Below are positions 40,613-51,842 of a stretch of DNA of 64,000 nucleotides, in pieces. This DNA comes from Oscarella lobularis (lineage: Eukaryota; Porifera; Homoscleromorpha; Homosclerophorida; Oscarellidae): NCBI RefSeq assembly GCF_947507565.1, contig NC_089188.1:434001-498000 (forward strand), given 5' to 3'. Below the pieces are notes generated by a model. That model did no database searches. It was not told the origin of the DNA and was given only the letters and a program-made list of their open reading frames with translations. The position numbers were made by a program, and so were the translations under genes. Numbering within the stretch: the first letter of the stretch is position 1; each line of letters starts with the position of its first letter.

Positions 40613-43036
40613 GAAGAAATTGATTACCAGATCTACCAAAACGATCTTCTTCACCTAACCGAGCTAGACGACAGTGCCAACGCCCACGCTAAAGCTGCAG
40701 AAAGCCTGCTTCGGACGCAGGGCTGGACTTGGGAAAATGTAACGGACGTTCTAACGTCACCGTTGCTAGAGCGTGATTCTGAAGGTTGGCTTATTCAGCA
40801 GCCTCACTTTGCCCAGAATTTGGAGTACGCCGAGTTAGCAGGCTTTACTATAAATTTTGAGTCCAGCCCGCCGTCCTTTCGGCTTCTTGTACGAAAAGCT
40901 GACCGCTCGCACCTTGGACTCTTTAGCCAGTCTGACGTTGCCGAAGCAGTGAGAATAAGCAGAGAAGACCCTAGTCCGCCTTTCTTCTGTCTTGATGCTC
41001 CCAGCGTCCACGAGCGCTATCATCCTTTTCAAAAACTTCGCTTTCATCCAGAGAACATCGAAGGAGGTGGGCTGCTACAGGCGATGTTTGAAGCGGATTA
41101 TCTGATGAAGTCTTTCAGCGTCGGAGCTGATGTCTCAGCCAAGCCTCCGTTCAAACAGCGTCCGACTCTAACGGGCGACGGTGAAGGCCTACTCGACAAG
41201 TTGCCACGAACGCTGAAGTCAGTTCTCCGTCCAGTGCACGAAAGGAAGGCCTCAAAGTCTGACAGCGGTGCCCACAGATTTTGGATACAAGCTGACGAAC
41301 TTGTGTATGAAGAAAAGTCTTCTCCTCGCAAAGACGAAGTGGCGTTCTACTTCAAGCAACCGAAAATGGCAATCCGGACGTCTCCCATGTTTCATGACAT
41401 AAACGGCACACTAGTTGACGCTGCAGGAATGGATCCGGACAGCCCCGAAGTAGAATTTTCCAAAGATATGACTGCGAATTACGACGAAATTGGGCAGAAC
41501 TTTCCCATATTTCTTCGTCTGAGAGAAATGGTAAAGCTGACATTCTTCGGACGTGTCCTGTACAGCTACCTTTCAGGAATTAGAAAACAGGAAACAAACC
41601 CTACAGTTGATGAAAACTTTGTTGCGGGCCGTTACAGAGAGATGTGGCAAAGCATACGCGACACTGTTGAGGACGCACTCCGAAAGCAGAGAGACGACAT
41701 AAATTCGAAAGGCGGACTTAGTCGTTTTGTTGAGGGAACTTTTGGAGATATCGTTGATCAAATTAGGGACCTTTGCGACTCCTATGTATCCTCTTTGAAA
41801 CTCAAACGTCTAGTCAGCCGATATTTGGATTCTTATCGTGGCTCCGCTCGTGAATTGGCAGACTTTGTCGCTTCTACGAAGATATCAAAGGAAACTATTC
41901 GTAGTCGGATATTGAAGCAGAAGATGGAGCACTATCACCAGACTAGAATTTGTTTAGAAAACGCGTTAGATGGAATAATTAGAAACGGAAATTCGACAGA
42001 GTTTTGCTGGCGCCGAAGTTCAAGCGCAACGCCCTGCTTGTGGGCTCCAGCTGCTCTAAACAAATTTAACCCCGGCTATAATGTCTATGGTGGCGTTATT
42101 CTCGCACCAAAGTGCACACCTGGTCGTGTCGCAATTTCAAAATTTTCTTTGGCCGTTCGCTTAACCGGGATTAATCAATTCAGGCAAACTAGACCTTTGC
42201 GTGCAGCGGAAAGCCAGTTCTCGGCTGGAAGCGCCTCTGCAGTTCCAGTCAATAAACGAGCAAGTGCGCCACAGTCTTCACCACCTTCCGAAGGCGGGCA
42301 AGGCGGTCAAAATAGCAATCAATGTGGAAGTGGAGGTGGTGGATCGAATGGAGGAACTAGTGGAAACGGTGGAAACGGTGAAGACGGGAGAAGCGGTGGA
42401 AACGGTGGGAGAAAGGGTAAAAACAGTAGTGGCCTACGAATTAGAAGTAAAACCCGAGGGAGCTTGAATCTGTTTCAAAATCGACAGTTCACTACGGACA
42501 TTCTAAAGCCACTTTCACAAAAGACGAAAGACGAAGCAAAACGATCAGATGTTGACAGTCACACCAACCGAAAATTTGGTGATGTTGAAAGTAAGAAAAT
42601 TCACGCAGACCATTTTGTCTCAAAATACGAAGTGATCAGTTGTGTGAATCGTGCGGTCTCTAATAAGGAGTTTCGTCGAATGGGTCCACAGCGAAAAAAA
42701 GTTTTCTTAGATTTTATTGGCGATGTCCTTAATCGTCCCTTTAATATTGTACCTACGCTTGACAAGGCTAATTGGGCAAAAGCAGACATTTCAAGGTTTG
42801 CAGTAGAAAGTCTCAAGTCTGGGAATAGATTCGACGCCGGAAAAGCTAAGTCTAATTTTGTGGCCAATGGTGGGGATTTCCGCCGGTTTGTCTGTGGCTG
42901 GACAGAGCGTTTTTTTGTAATCGAAAAGATGTTTCGTGAAGAATTGCCATTGATAGGCAGGGTCTACGCTGAGGCTGGTGAGATAGTTTTGGCAAATTTA
43001 CTTCTTTTTGGCATGATGTACAAGGGCGTAGACTAG
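40613..43036 (+). CDS. Large single-exon protein of unknown function with Gly-rich linker
   Basis: About 808 codons are open from an acceptor-like CGTGTTAG at 40612 to TAG at 43036, with no intron. There is no ATG in frame until about residue 180, so a short upstream 5' exon probably supplies the start. The first 570 residues are well mixed and globular (for example HRFWIQADELVYEE, and EFSKDMTANYDEIGQNFPIF). A Gly/Asn/Ser-rich linker (about 42297-42430) leads to a basic C-terminal domain of about 200 residues ending FGMMYKGVD. I do not recognise the family. The pattern of a W.I/V strand, then MT..Y..I....P.F..L, recalls the bacterial DUF1598 layout only loosely. An intronless body among intron-rich genes is notable. 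Confidence 0.7.
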   Translation, partial: EEIDYQIYQNDLLHLTELDDSANAHAKAAESLLRTQGWTWENVTDVLTSPLLERDSEGWLIQQPHFAQNLEYAELAGFTINFESSPPSFRLLVRKADRSHLGLFSQSDVAEAVRISREDPSPPFFCLDAPSVHERYHPFQKLRFHPENIEGGGLLQAMFEADYLMKSFSVGADVSAKPPFKQRPTLTGDGEGLLDKLPRTLKSVLRPVHERKASKSDSGAHRFWIQADELVYEEKSSPRKDEVAFYFKQPKMAIRTSPMFHDINGTLVDAAGMDPDSPEVEFSKDMTANYDEIGQNFPIFLRLREMVKLTFFGRVLYSYLSGIRKQETNPTVDENFVAGRYREMWQSIRDTVEDALRKQRDDINSKGGLSRFVEGTFGDIVDQIRDLCDSYVSSLKLKRLVSRYLDSYRGSARELADFVASTKISKETIRSRILKQKMEHYHQTRICLENALDGIIRNGNSTEFCWRRSSSATPCLWAPAALNKFNPGYNVYGGVILAPKCTPGRVAISKFSLAVRLTGINQFRQTRPLRAAESQFSAGSASAVPVNKRASAPQSSPPSEGGQGGQNSNQCGSGGGGSNGGTSGNGGNGEDGRSGGNGGRKGKNSSGLRIRSKTRGSLNLFQNRQFTTDILKPLSQKTKDEAKRSDVDSHTNRKFGDVESKKIHADHFVSKYEVISCVNRAVSNKEFRRMGPQRKKVFLDFIGDVLNRPFNIVPTLDKANWAKADISRFAVESLKSGNRFDAGKAKSNFVANGGDFRRFVCGWTERFFVIEKMFREELPLIGRVYAEAGEIVLANLLLFGMMYKGVD

Positions 43037-43430
43037 TGAGATATTGAAGTAATGTACCTGTTTTCGTGACGTTTATTGCTCCTATAGTAGTATACTATGT
43101 TTACATTGTATATCGACGTGCAGGATTGTTCAAACTGCTAGCCTTGATGAATGTGGTATGTGTGACGTCTGTAAATATGGGAGTACAAACTCATACGGTA
43201 TCGGAATAGAGTCTGGCCGTCTCTTCATTTAATTAAATAGCAGAAAATGACTCTGATTTCATTGCGTTTTTTAATTAGCGCTTTAACATATTTTCTCCAC
43301 CTACTTCAGAATAACGGTGCATCGTTTTCTCTTTGCTTCGCTAGCTATCAACTTAATTAATGGAAGCCGCAAGATACCTTAATATTAAAAGTGAAAAAAA
43401 CAACACCATTGCCTTTGTTTCACATGTCAC
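43037..43430. other. Spacer
   Basis: AT-rich sequence between the 3' ends of two convergent genes. No gene or repeat seen. Confidence 0.5.
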
Positions 43431-44026
43431 CATCGTCGTCAATCTCTCTTACAGCATCCACTGTAGCCTTTTTAAATAGTCCGTACATTTTTCCAACAAT
43501 AAGCGCTGAATGAAATATTCAATAAATTGCTTAATATAGAGGGAAAGTTATGACGTACAAGCCACAAACGCTCCATGAATTTCTTGGTCCGGCTTTGAAA
43601 CATCGGTAGGGCTAATTCTTTTTCCGTAACGTTTTTCAAAAGATCTTTGATTCTGTGTAAAGAATTTCGCACCACAAACTTCGGACCCGTCAAGCTAACA
43701 CCGTTCGGTGAAACATCCACATATAACGCGTCGTGTTCAACAATGTTAGAAGCATTGCACTTTTCTAAAGACTCCAGCTCCAATTTTGAAGCAAAGTATT
43801 CAGTTGTTACTTCAGCTGCTTCAGAAGAAATAAAACTGTCAAGAGCACAGGTAAACGCGTCGGTATCCTCATCTGAGAAAGATGCAATATTGATGATGGC
43901 TTTGTCATTAGTCAATTCCACCAGTGCTACCTCTACTTTCACTTCTAAAGCCAATCTTGGCAAATCGAGAACGCCATCATTTAAGCTTTGCTTTAAAATT
44001 TCGACTTTCGTCTTGTTGTAAGTGAC
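43431..44026 (-). CDS. Protein of unknown function, two exons, partial
   Basis: The main exon is open on the minus strand from an acceptor-like CTGTATTAG at about 44027 down to about 43560 (for example ALEVKVEVALVELTNDKA and FSDEDTDAFTCALDSF). A donor GTACGT or GTCATA lies near 43555. After the acceptor TTTCATTCAG (about 43513), a second exon can read LIVGKMYGLFKKATVDAVRE and end IDDDGDM, stop at about 43431. The choice of donor is uncertain because the best-looking one gives another frame. Its 5' border coincides with the start of the kelch fragment on the other strand, so upstream exons were probably lost or lie elsewhere. No family recognised. Confidence 0.4.
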
Positions 44027-44886
44027 TAATACAGTTGAATACTATGATCCTCTGTCGAATGTCTGGAAAGAGTTCGCGTCGGTGAATGAAGACCGGTATA
44101 ACTCTGGCGTCGTCAACCTAGACGGCAGTGTCTATGCGGTTGGAGGATTGTGGACGAAATCTGTGGAGCGCTATGATAACACAAAATGCCGTTGGGTGGA
44201 AGATGTTCCACCCATGAAGGAGAGTCATACTGGAGAAGGAGTTCTTGTTTATGGCGATCGAATCTATGCAATGGGTAGTGCACCTGAGCAATACAATCCG
44301 GCGACGAATACTTGGACCATAGACGGATCTCCACCCAATGTCAAGGAATGCCGTCGTTAAAGGAGCCACCGTTTTGAATGATCAAATCTATGTTGTCGGT
44401 TCTGAGTTCGGTTGTTATTTCACAAGTAAATTGTCAGGTGTCTTGGGTATTTTCAAGTACGATCCCGTTGCAGATCATTGGCTAGACGTCTCGTTCTTCG
44501 ACTACGAAGCTCATCGAAGATTTGTATGCTTGTGCGCAGATGGCAACTGCTTGCATTTGTGGCGGGAAACTAAAACCCCTTTTGATCATGTCAGGCTTGA
44601 CGTACGAAATGGGCAAGGTACTAGTTTTGATATTAAGGAATGTCCCTCCTTTCTGAATTTTCACCGTTTCTATGAGAATACTTACTGTCTTGCTGATGGA
44701 AAGGAATATAGCGTCGGTGGTGTGATGAGACGCGATGGTAGTGTTGCCTTGGACACACGCACCTTCTTTTGGTATGATATGACCAAGGAAGTGGCAGAGT
44801 ACGTGGAGGGCCCTAGTCTTATAAACAAGCGTTCAAAATGTGGAGTCGGGGCAATTGACAGATGTCTGACTTTCAATCTTTTTTGA
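44022..44886 (+). pseudogene. Kelch-repeat protein fragment, frameshifted
   Basis: Kelch beta-propeller repeats are visible: VEYYDPLSNVWKEF, VYAVGGLWTKSVERYD, PMKESHTGEGVLVYGDRIYA, EQYNPATNTW, IYVVGS and YDPVADHW. The frame shifts near 44335-44345: the repeat linker starts in one frame (DGSPP) and continues in another (MSRNAVVKGATVLNDQIYVV), consistent with one extra base. There is no BTB or BACK domain and no start upstream, so the fragment is 5'-truncated. No introns interrupt it. Family members are usually Cullin-3 adaptors; this copy is most likely non-functional. Confidence 0.75.
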
Positions 44887-45106
44887 ATGTATACATTGTG
44901 TTTGCGTTGCCGAAGTCTTCTAGCCAAGATGTGTTCAATGTTAGCTTGTTGTATTCCCTTCTCTAAACACGATCGTTGTTTTTCTGTTACAGTATATTTC
45001 ATGAGTTCGTACGTACCATTGGCGCGTCTAGTTCGTCGCGGTTTTTCTTCGCAAAAGATCGGGCGTACATCGTGCAAACTTCAGCGGCGCGTTCTGTGCG
45101 AAGACG

Positions 45107-45183
45107 GTAGCCTCGGACCCAGGCCTCCCCCACGAACTTCCCAGCTACCGAAGTTCGTGGGGGACGCCTGGGTCCGAAGCTAC
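45107..45183. repeat. Hairpin-forming inverted repeat, 34-bp arms
   Basis: Arms 45107-45140 and 45150-45183 match in reverse complement at 32 of 34 positions around a 9-base loop (CCAGCTACC). The short motif CGAAGACGG flanks it on both sides in direct orientation, as a target duplication or repeat of flanking sequence would. Confidence 0.85.
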
Positions 45184-45696
45184 GAAGACGGTTTGTGACG
45201 CAACTCACGTCGGTTGATAATAAAACTCACCCTGCGAGCCACATCTTTGCTTGCGCAATTACGGAAACCTCAACTAGAAGCCTCGAAACAAAGCCTAGAA
45301 ACAATTGGAGACCGAGAAAAGCCAATCTACGTCAAGCAACTCTCTTTCGAGTTTCCTCGACAACTTTTAACATGCTCTTACCACTTAAAACGCCCGACTA
45401 AACCTTGAAACAGAAGCGGAAGGCCTGAAAAAGCTCAGAAAGCGCTGCTACTAAAGAAATTGAGGACTCCCGGATAAGTTTTCTACAACCCCGTATAAAA
45501 CGTTCTTAGGGGCAGAGCGAATCGCTTTCTAGGTCGAAAACAAGGCTTACTGTGATCACGAATTGTCTTATTCACTGTACAAGACGGTTTGGATATTCTA
45601 TGCTAAGAATCGTGTCAGGAGCTTCGAGTCTTCTCTCGACTGTTCGATTTAAACTTCTTACGTTAGTTGCGTCGACGACGAATATTTCTCGCGCTA
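45184..45696. other. No gene supported
   Basis: Short overlapping frames only; it separates the hairpin from the right arm of the inverted duplication. Confidence 0.4.
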
Positions 45697-47774
45697 GACA
45701 AAGCCATTAAAATTCATCACGTGACAACGACTAGTCGAGTCCCGTAGTAGAATTCCGGCTTTGTCTGAATCCACACTCTCAGAAGGCTCAGCTCGATGCA
45801 CGCTCATCGCACCGACTTCTTTGCAGCTCAAACAGCGCAGATTCAAACACGCCAATAGGTAAGAGCACGTTTCCCTTTCATTTTTCGTCCGCGTGGCGCT
45901 TTGCGACAACGCCTGTGTCCTATCTCAACGCGGAGAACGACATAGAGCGCGCGCGTGGTTGTTTCTGCTCTCCAGTGACTTTTTCGCTACGAGCGGCGAC
46001 GTGACACGGATCGCGGACGTGACAATGCTCGCGTAATCCTTTCGCCATTCGTCGATCCCTCGTCACGTGCACTCGCACTTCGTTTCATTTCATTCTCTTC
46101 TTCTTTTTCTTTAGTTTCGTGTCGAAAGAGCGAAGAAGAAAGGCAGAAGAATGCGTCGTGTCAGCGCAACGAACAGGTCACCCATTGGGGCCCCAGTTGG
46201 AGTAGGCGTGCACTTGGGGGCGGGGCTCCCTGTGACGTACAAGGCTCCAAATGCCTGCGATGCCACTGCCCTCGCTCGCGGGCATAGAAAATTTCCGACA
46301 GTCTAACAATTAGGTTTGATTTCCAAAAGTGTAATCGAGGGCGGGTTGGGGTCCGCGCGTGAGGGCTGGTGGTCGTTGCAGTGCACGAAGCCCAATTGTG
46401 TACGTTGCAGAGAGTGTAGCGGGACAACAAATCGTTATAATGCAGTAATGGCACTTCCTCCCTCCTCTCCCTATGCACTAAGGTTTAGTTGGTGGCTGCT
46501 AGTAGGGTAGGATGGTTTGAGTAGTAGGCTTATAGCTCCTTTCCTCTTTACGTGCTTAGCTAGCAGCCGCCACGTGCTTTAGACCATTATTCATTGGATT
46601 TTTAGGTAATCTAGGTTGATTAGTATATAGGCTTATTTTAGGTCAATGGATTTATAAGGTAATCTAGGTTGTTATCAAGTTCCAGCTTTTCTTTTTTAGG
46701 GTGTAGCATAGTAGGGTTTTTTTGCAGGTTTTTATTTCTTCCACAGGTTTTTATTTTTCTCACAGGATTTTATTTACAGGCTTCTTATAGGCTTATTCTA
46801 GGTCAATGGATTTATAAGGTAATCTAGGTTCTTTTCAAGTTCCTGCTTTTCTTTTTTAGAGTAGCATAGTAGGTTTTTTTATTTGCAGGTTTTTATTTCT
46901 TCCACAGGTTTTTAGTTTTTTTTCACAGGTTTTTTTCATAGGTTTTTATTTTATTTACATGCTTTTATCACAGGTTTATTTTTTTGCAGGTTTTTATTTT
47001 CTTTACATGGGTTTATTATTATGTGTAATTAATATTAATTCTTAGTCTAGTTTTTTATGAAATTTTCTGGGTAATGATTTTGTTTTCTTTTTTAGAGTAC
47101 GAGAATTTGCTGGAGTATCAATGTGGAAAGGTAAGCGTTTTCTCTCATTGTATGGTGTCTTTCACTGGTACCGTGACGATATTGTAGGTGAATCAAGATC
47201 AGAAGATAACTGAAAGAGAGAATATTATTGTGCATGTTTTTATATCGTGCTTGTTTTTATATTGTGCATGATAGATTGTTGCATTCTTTTTTCTCCTGAG
47301 CTCCATGTTATGGAGACAGGAGTTGCATAGCTTAGGGACTCGTGTATAAACGCGCGCGTCTTCCGCGAATCCTCGGCGTATAAACCGGTTTGGTGCATAT
47401 CGGCGCGCGTGCGTGGCACTTTGCGCTTGAACAACGCAGAGATTCGCGCCCATCTTATGCAGCGTGTGCTCAGTTCTAAGCGCACGCTCGTAAGCCTTTT
47501 GTAACGCTGTATTGCGCGAGTCCCACGCGATTGCACGGTACTTCACTCGAACCCTTTGTATTGAAACAGAAGTTTTATTAAAAATATTCTACGTTTACGT
47601 TACGGTTCATGTAGATGACTAGCGACCAAGCGCGTATGTTTGGAATACGATAAAGAATTGGTCCGGGTACTGAAGGCTAATCGTCACGTGAGTCACTTTT
47701 TTTATGCAACTGGCCAAAGACGTGAGAAATGAGCGTCCACTCTGCGTGAAAGTCCTTTTCTGCTTATTAGAAAT

Positions 47775-47956
47775 TGTTACGGGCGGCCGGTCGACGGGCG
47801 TCAGACGGGGGAGCTAGGCACGGCGGAGTAAATGAGGCGGACTTCTTGAGAGCTTAGAGTTGGTCTTTTATTGGGCTCACACTCGAGCGTACTACTGCTG
47901 TACTATCCCGTGCATCCGGGATCCCACTACGTCATGCACACAGAAAATCCGCAACA
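47775..47956 (-). repeat. LTR (3' copy in element orientation)
   Basis: 182 bases, almost identical to the copy at 50191-50372. The purine tract adjoining it on the inner side identifies it as the 3' LTR. Confidence 0.9.
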
Positions 47957-48102
47957 AAGCCCCCCCAACTACAAAAGAGGACTGACCCCAGCCCAAACGC
48001 GAGAGAAGAGCTAGGGCATGCAAACATGCGGGACATGAATCACCAGAAGGGTGAGACACACAAAAAGAAAAAAATGAGGAGTTTTGAGAGAGTTCGAGAC
48101 GA

Positions 48103-49800
48103 CTAATACTCTTCGTCGTAACGAAGGGCGGCTTGCCCGGCTGTGCAGCGCAGTGGTCGACCTTGACGATGAGATGAGGCGTCCGAAGAAATAGAAGAAT
48201 GAGAAAGAAATTGAGCTGCTCCACGAGGTAACTGCGACAATAGCCCGCTCCCACGATCACGAAAAGGATCCCCAGGCCAACGGGGGTCTACGCCGTCGCG
48301 TGACGAGAAATTCGAGTGGGGAGAGGCTGCTCCATCGATGACCACGAGGCCACTTTCATCCTGAAGCTCCGGACACGATATGCGTCGATGACGTTGCTTA
48401 GAAGCGGTAGGCGGCGTCGAGCGTGAGCGGCGTTGTCGTCCAGGATCCATCGAGGCGCATCCATCGTCATGTGATGCAGGTTCAGAGCGACGGAAGTCAC
48501 TGTATGCCGACTTTACGTTGCCTTCGGGAGAATAATACGGTAAGATTCGCTGAACATGAGTAATGACGGGCCGCGTCGTTTCCAGATTCACGAGTTCGTA
48601 CGTCACGTCGGATAGACGACGGGTGACGCGGTACGGTCCGGTGAAGCGATCTTGCAGCTTCGTAGCGAGACCGGGCGTAAGGACGGGACGATGAAGAAGG
48701 ACCAGACTACCGGGAGCAAGCTCAACCGCGTAGTGGGTTCTGTCGTAATAGTCCTTCCGTCGAATGTCGGCGTCGAGCTGATACCGCCGGGCGAGTTGGA
48801 AAGCGCGCTGGATCTTCTTTGTCACCACGAAACCATATTCCCGGGCGTCTCGAGTGAGTTCCGTTTTCGGTCCGGTGATAACTGCTGTCGGCAGCCGAGC
48901 ATCTCGTCCGTGAACGAGATAAAACGGGGTATTACGGACAGAGTCCATGAGGGCCGTGCGGTAGGCGAACGCCACCGCATCGATTTAAATGTCTCAATCC
49001 GTGTTATCGTCGTTAACAAACGCGGATATCGCCGTCTTCAATGTGCAATTAAACCGCTCTACTTGCCCATTGCACTGCGGGTGATAGGCAGTAGTAAAGA
49101 TCTTCTTGATTCCTAAACGCTCGGAGAGACGCTTGAGGAGAGTTGAGGTGAATTGAGCACCTCGATCCGATAATAGTTGCTCGGGGCAACCGTGTTGAAA
49201 AACAATCTTCGAGAGAAAGACGTCGGCGACAGTCAGAGCGTCAATAGTCGACACCGGAGCGACCTCAACCCATCGCGTAAACTGGCCACCATAACGACGA
49301 CGAATCTATTGCCCGCGTCGGTTCGTGGAAAGGGCCCTGCGATGTCGATGCCAACCGTTTGAAACGGCGCGGAGGCGCTGAAGAGCTGGAGTCGACCTGC
49401 TTTGACCGGTTGGTTCTTCTTCCGGAATTGACAGCTTTGACATGAGCGAATGTAGTCGTCGATGTCGCGGCGCATTCCCTTCCAATAACACTGTGATCGT
49501 ACGTGGTCAAAGGTACGCGATCGTCCAAAATGACCGGATGCCGGAAGATGATGCGCAGCGCGAACAGCATCGAGGCGATCGATTGCAGCGAGGTATAGAA
49601 CGGTGATAGCTCCGCGCGCCCGAACCGTCCCAGTGTACCAGAGCATCTCGAGGGCGCCTCCAAGCGTAATTACGCCGCTGTCGCGTAACACCTCCGACAC
49701 TCCCGGGGGCATTTTGGTTGTGCCGCCGTCTTTCGCCAGATAGTCAATTACTTCACGCAGCTGTGGATCCTTGTTCGCCGATATTTCGATCGGTTGCGAT
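48103..49800 (-). pseudogene. Retrotransposon integrase region, broken
   Basis: Reading down the minus strand, the stretch starts with the region normally just before the integrase (KDPQLREVIDYL). The HHCC zinc-binding domain follows: HHLPASGHFG, YWKGM, CQSCQ. Next is the start of the catalytic core (VGIDIAGPFP), with its first Asp. The frame is lost near 49260 and resumes in another, with the rest of the core (LLSDRGAQFTS, then YHPQCNGQVERFN with the catalytic Glu). A further frame change lies near 48990, after which the C-terminal part (GRDARLPTA, and a DRFTGPYRV motif) continues to a stop at 48103. The frame breaks and the missing upstream enzymes make it non-functional alone. Confidence 0.85.
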
Positions 49801-50190
49801 TCGACGTCGTTTGATTCGGCGACGATTCGGCGACGCGTTCGATTTGGCAGCGCGTTCGCGGCGCGACGGCGCGCGTGACGGAGCGTCCGTACACGGCGCG
49901 AGATGCGATCGGTCTCCCGACGTGCGCGGCGAGTTGACCTCCCGCGACTTTGTTTTGGTTATCGGGCCGCCAATTACGCCTCCCCCGACGTCGACCACGC
50001 CCCGGCCAACGGCCGATTTCAAATGTCGTAGCCGGCGGGGAGAGCCCGAACGTCGCAACGTCGTCGGACAGGTCGGCCGACGCAGCCAGCGATCCGCGTA
50101 CCTGCCGTTTCCCGCTAGCCGTTTCTGTCCGAATGACGTGCTCCGCAAGTTTTCTCCGACGCGCGCGGCTACCCGGATTCTCCACCAAGT

Positions 50191-50372
50191 TGTTACGGGC
50201 GGCCGGTCCACGGGCGTCAGACGGGGGAGCTAGGCACGGCGGAGTAAATGAGGCGGACTTCTTGAGAGCTTAGAGTTGGTCTTTTATTGGGCTCACACTC
50301 GAGCGTACTACTGCTGTACTATCCCGCGCATCCGGGATCCCACTACGTCATGCACACAGAAAATCCGCAACG
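50191..50372 (-). repeat. LTR (5' copy in element orientation)
   Basis: 182 bases, same as the copy at 47775-47956 apart from three differences including the terminal base. The sequence just inside it in element orientation (ACTTGGTGGAGAATCCGGG) is where a primer-binding site would lie; I cannot name the tRNA. Confidence 0.9.
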
Positions 50373-51752
50373 GAAATGAAGAGAGGAGGTAGGCAAGCGC
50401 GTGAATCGACTCGAGAGGCCCCCCTTCGCCGCGTGCTGAGGTCTGGAAGCTCTAAATCCAAAGATCTCGCGACTTCTGGCGTTTTAATAAGACGATCGTG
50501 GCGCGCCAGAACCGAATCAACTCGCCTGCATAGTCTCCGACGTTTTTGTATTAGAGCTCAAAACGGTGGAAGACATGAACTCCAGCGAATTGGGAAACTG
50601 AAACGCGAGCAGCAGAAGCAGGAGCGATTTTTCGACGCTCAGGGAGCAGGAATTGACTGAAGCGTGAATGGCAACATGTAAGTCTTTATAGCAGAACTTT
50701 GAAAGGATTGCTAAATATAAAAATTAAGCAAGAGACCTTTATATACTGTATCTGCAATTTTTTCACGTATCTGTGCTAATAGATAGGCTAGATATATAGA
50801 GAGATAGGTAGCTAGATAACCATAACCTAGATATAGCTTACAGTTTTATTTATGAATCAACAGTGGGGCTGTTCTGCCCTTTTAACGTCATAGTATTGAA
50901 TTATTCTATGCCAATTCATTTGAGCTAGAATTTATTAATTGTCTTTTTTGCAGTTATTGAAGTGACGAAGAGGTAGACCGCGGTCCCAACGTCCTCAGCA
51001 TGACGGGTCGGTCCATCTGCCGGACTGCGGAGATTTGCATCTTTATTCCATAGATGCAGTCTCCTAAACTGCTTGTATGCCTCCTGGATAACGAGGCCTT
51101 AGCGTCTAAACTGTCCCATCTCCTGGGTAGGCCTACATCAGCCGCTGAAGCGGTTGTGCGGCCCTGAGCTGGAAAACTGCTCACTCACAAGGCGTGTATC
51201 TTCGGACAAGGCTACTATCTATATTGGTAGTCTCTCTTGAAGAACGACGCCCACAGCAAAATATGCCTGACTGCCTATTGATTTTATCAATGGCAGCAGG
51301 CACACATTCCCTGTGCCTTGGGATAAACAATGAAGGCATCCGTAGGAACAGACGGTAACTGTTCCTCCTCAGGGAGCTTGGGTTAAAGTTCCCTTCTTGT
51401 ACAAAAAGACGTGAAGAAGTTTTAATTTATTTAGCTACTTCCGGGTTACTTCCGGGTATATAAAATAAAAATCTACTCGTCATTCGCGCTATGAGTTGAC
51501 GTGCGTGCCCTACACACTCCTTTTATTTTTAATTAAGTAACGCCATTACACTTTTATGACGTAAAAAGAGTTCTCTGTTCGTGCAATAAAAAGGCAACAA
51601 TGCATGCAAAAAACGAATGAAGAAACAAACGAACTAAGGTAACCACAAATACGAAAAGCGCCTGCATAATTTCATCCACTCCACTCTTCCAAAAATGAAG
51701 AAATAGATGAGGAACATAAGCATTCTCCTCCTTAGTCTCTCACCTTTAATCG

Positions 51753-51842
51753 AACGGACAACCTTAGAGAAAAAATCTGAATCCAAAAAGTCTTCAGTAT
51801 GTCCTAGGTAGAGTCAAATCAAAAGTCGTCAGAACGTGTACA
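51753..51842. other. Short spacer
   Basis: Unique-looking sequence between the right arm and the 46-bp repeat array. Confidence 0.4.

Larger units (their letters stand above)
47770..50377 (-). mobile_element. Internally deleted Ty3/gypsy-type LTR retrotransposon
   Basis: Two 182-bp LTRs (47775-47956 and 50191-50372) differ at only three positions that I can see. The element is flanked by the 5-bp target duplication GAAAT (47770-47774 and 50373-50377). In element orientation (minus strand) the LTR starts TGTTGCGG (first base changed in the 5' copy) and ends CGTAACA. A purine tract (GGGGGGGCTT in minus reading) precedes the 3' LTR. The internal 2.2 kb encodes a remnant of the 5' coding region and the integrase region only. 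Protease, reverse transcriptase and RNase H are missing. Confidence 0.9.
45697..51752. repeat. Right arm of large inverted duplication
   Basis: Reverse-complement counterpart of the 19.0-22.3 kb segment. It is longer because it contains the 2.6-kb LTR element at 47770-50377 and an expanded array of CAGGTTTTTATTT-type units (about 46690-47010). The arms can be followed past both sides of the LTR insertion: the GAAATGAAGAGAGGAGGTAG sequence right of the insertion matches the left arm at 20358-20377. Matches end near CCTTTAATCG at about 51752 and near AAGCCATTAAAATTCATCAC at about 45702. Confidence 0.85.

Noticed and set aside
49748-50233. Several overlapping frames of 107-171 residues on both strands inside the LTR element
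   Set aside because: GC-rich remnant where many frames are open by chance; at most a Gag relic on the minus strand.
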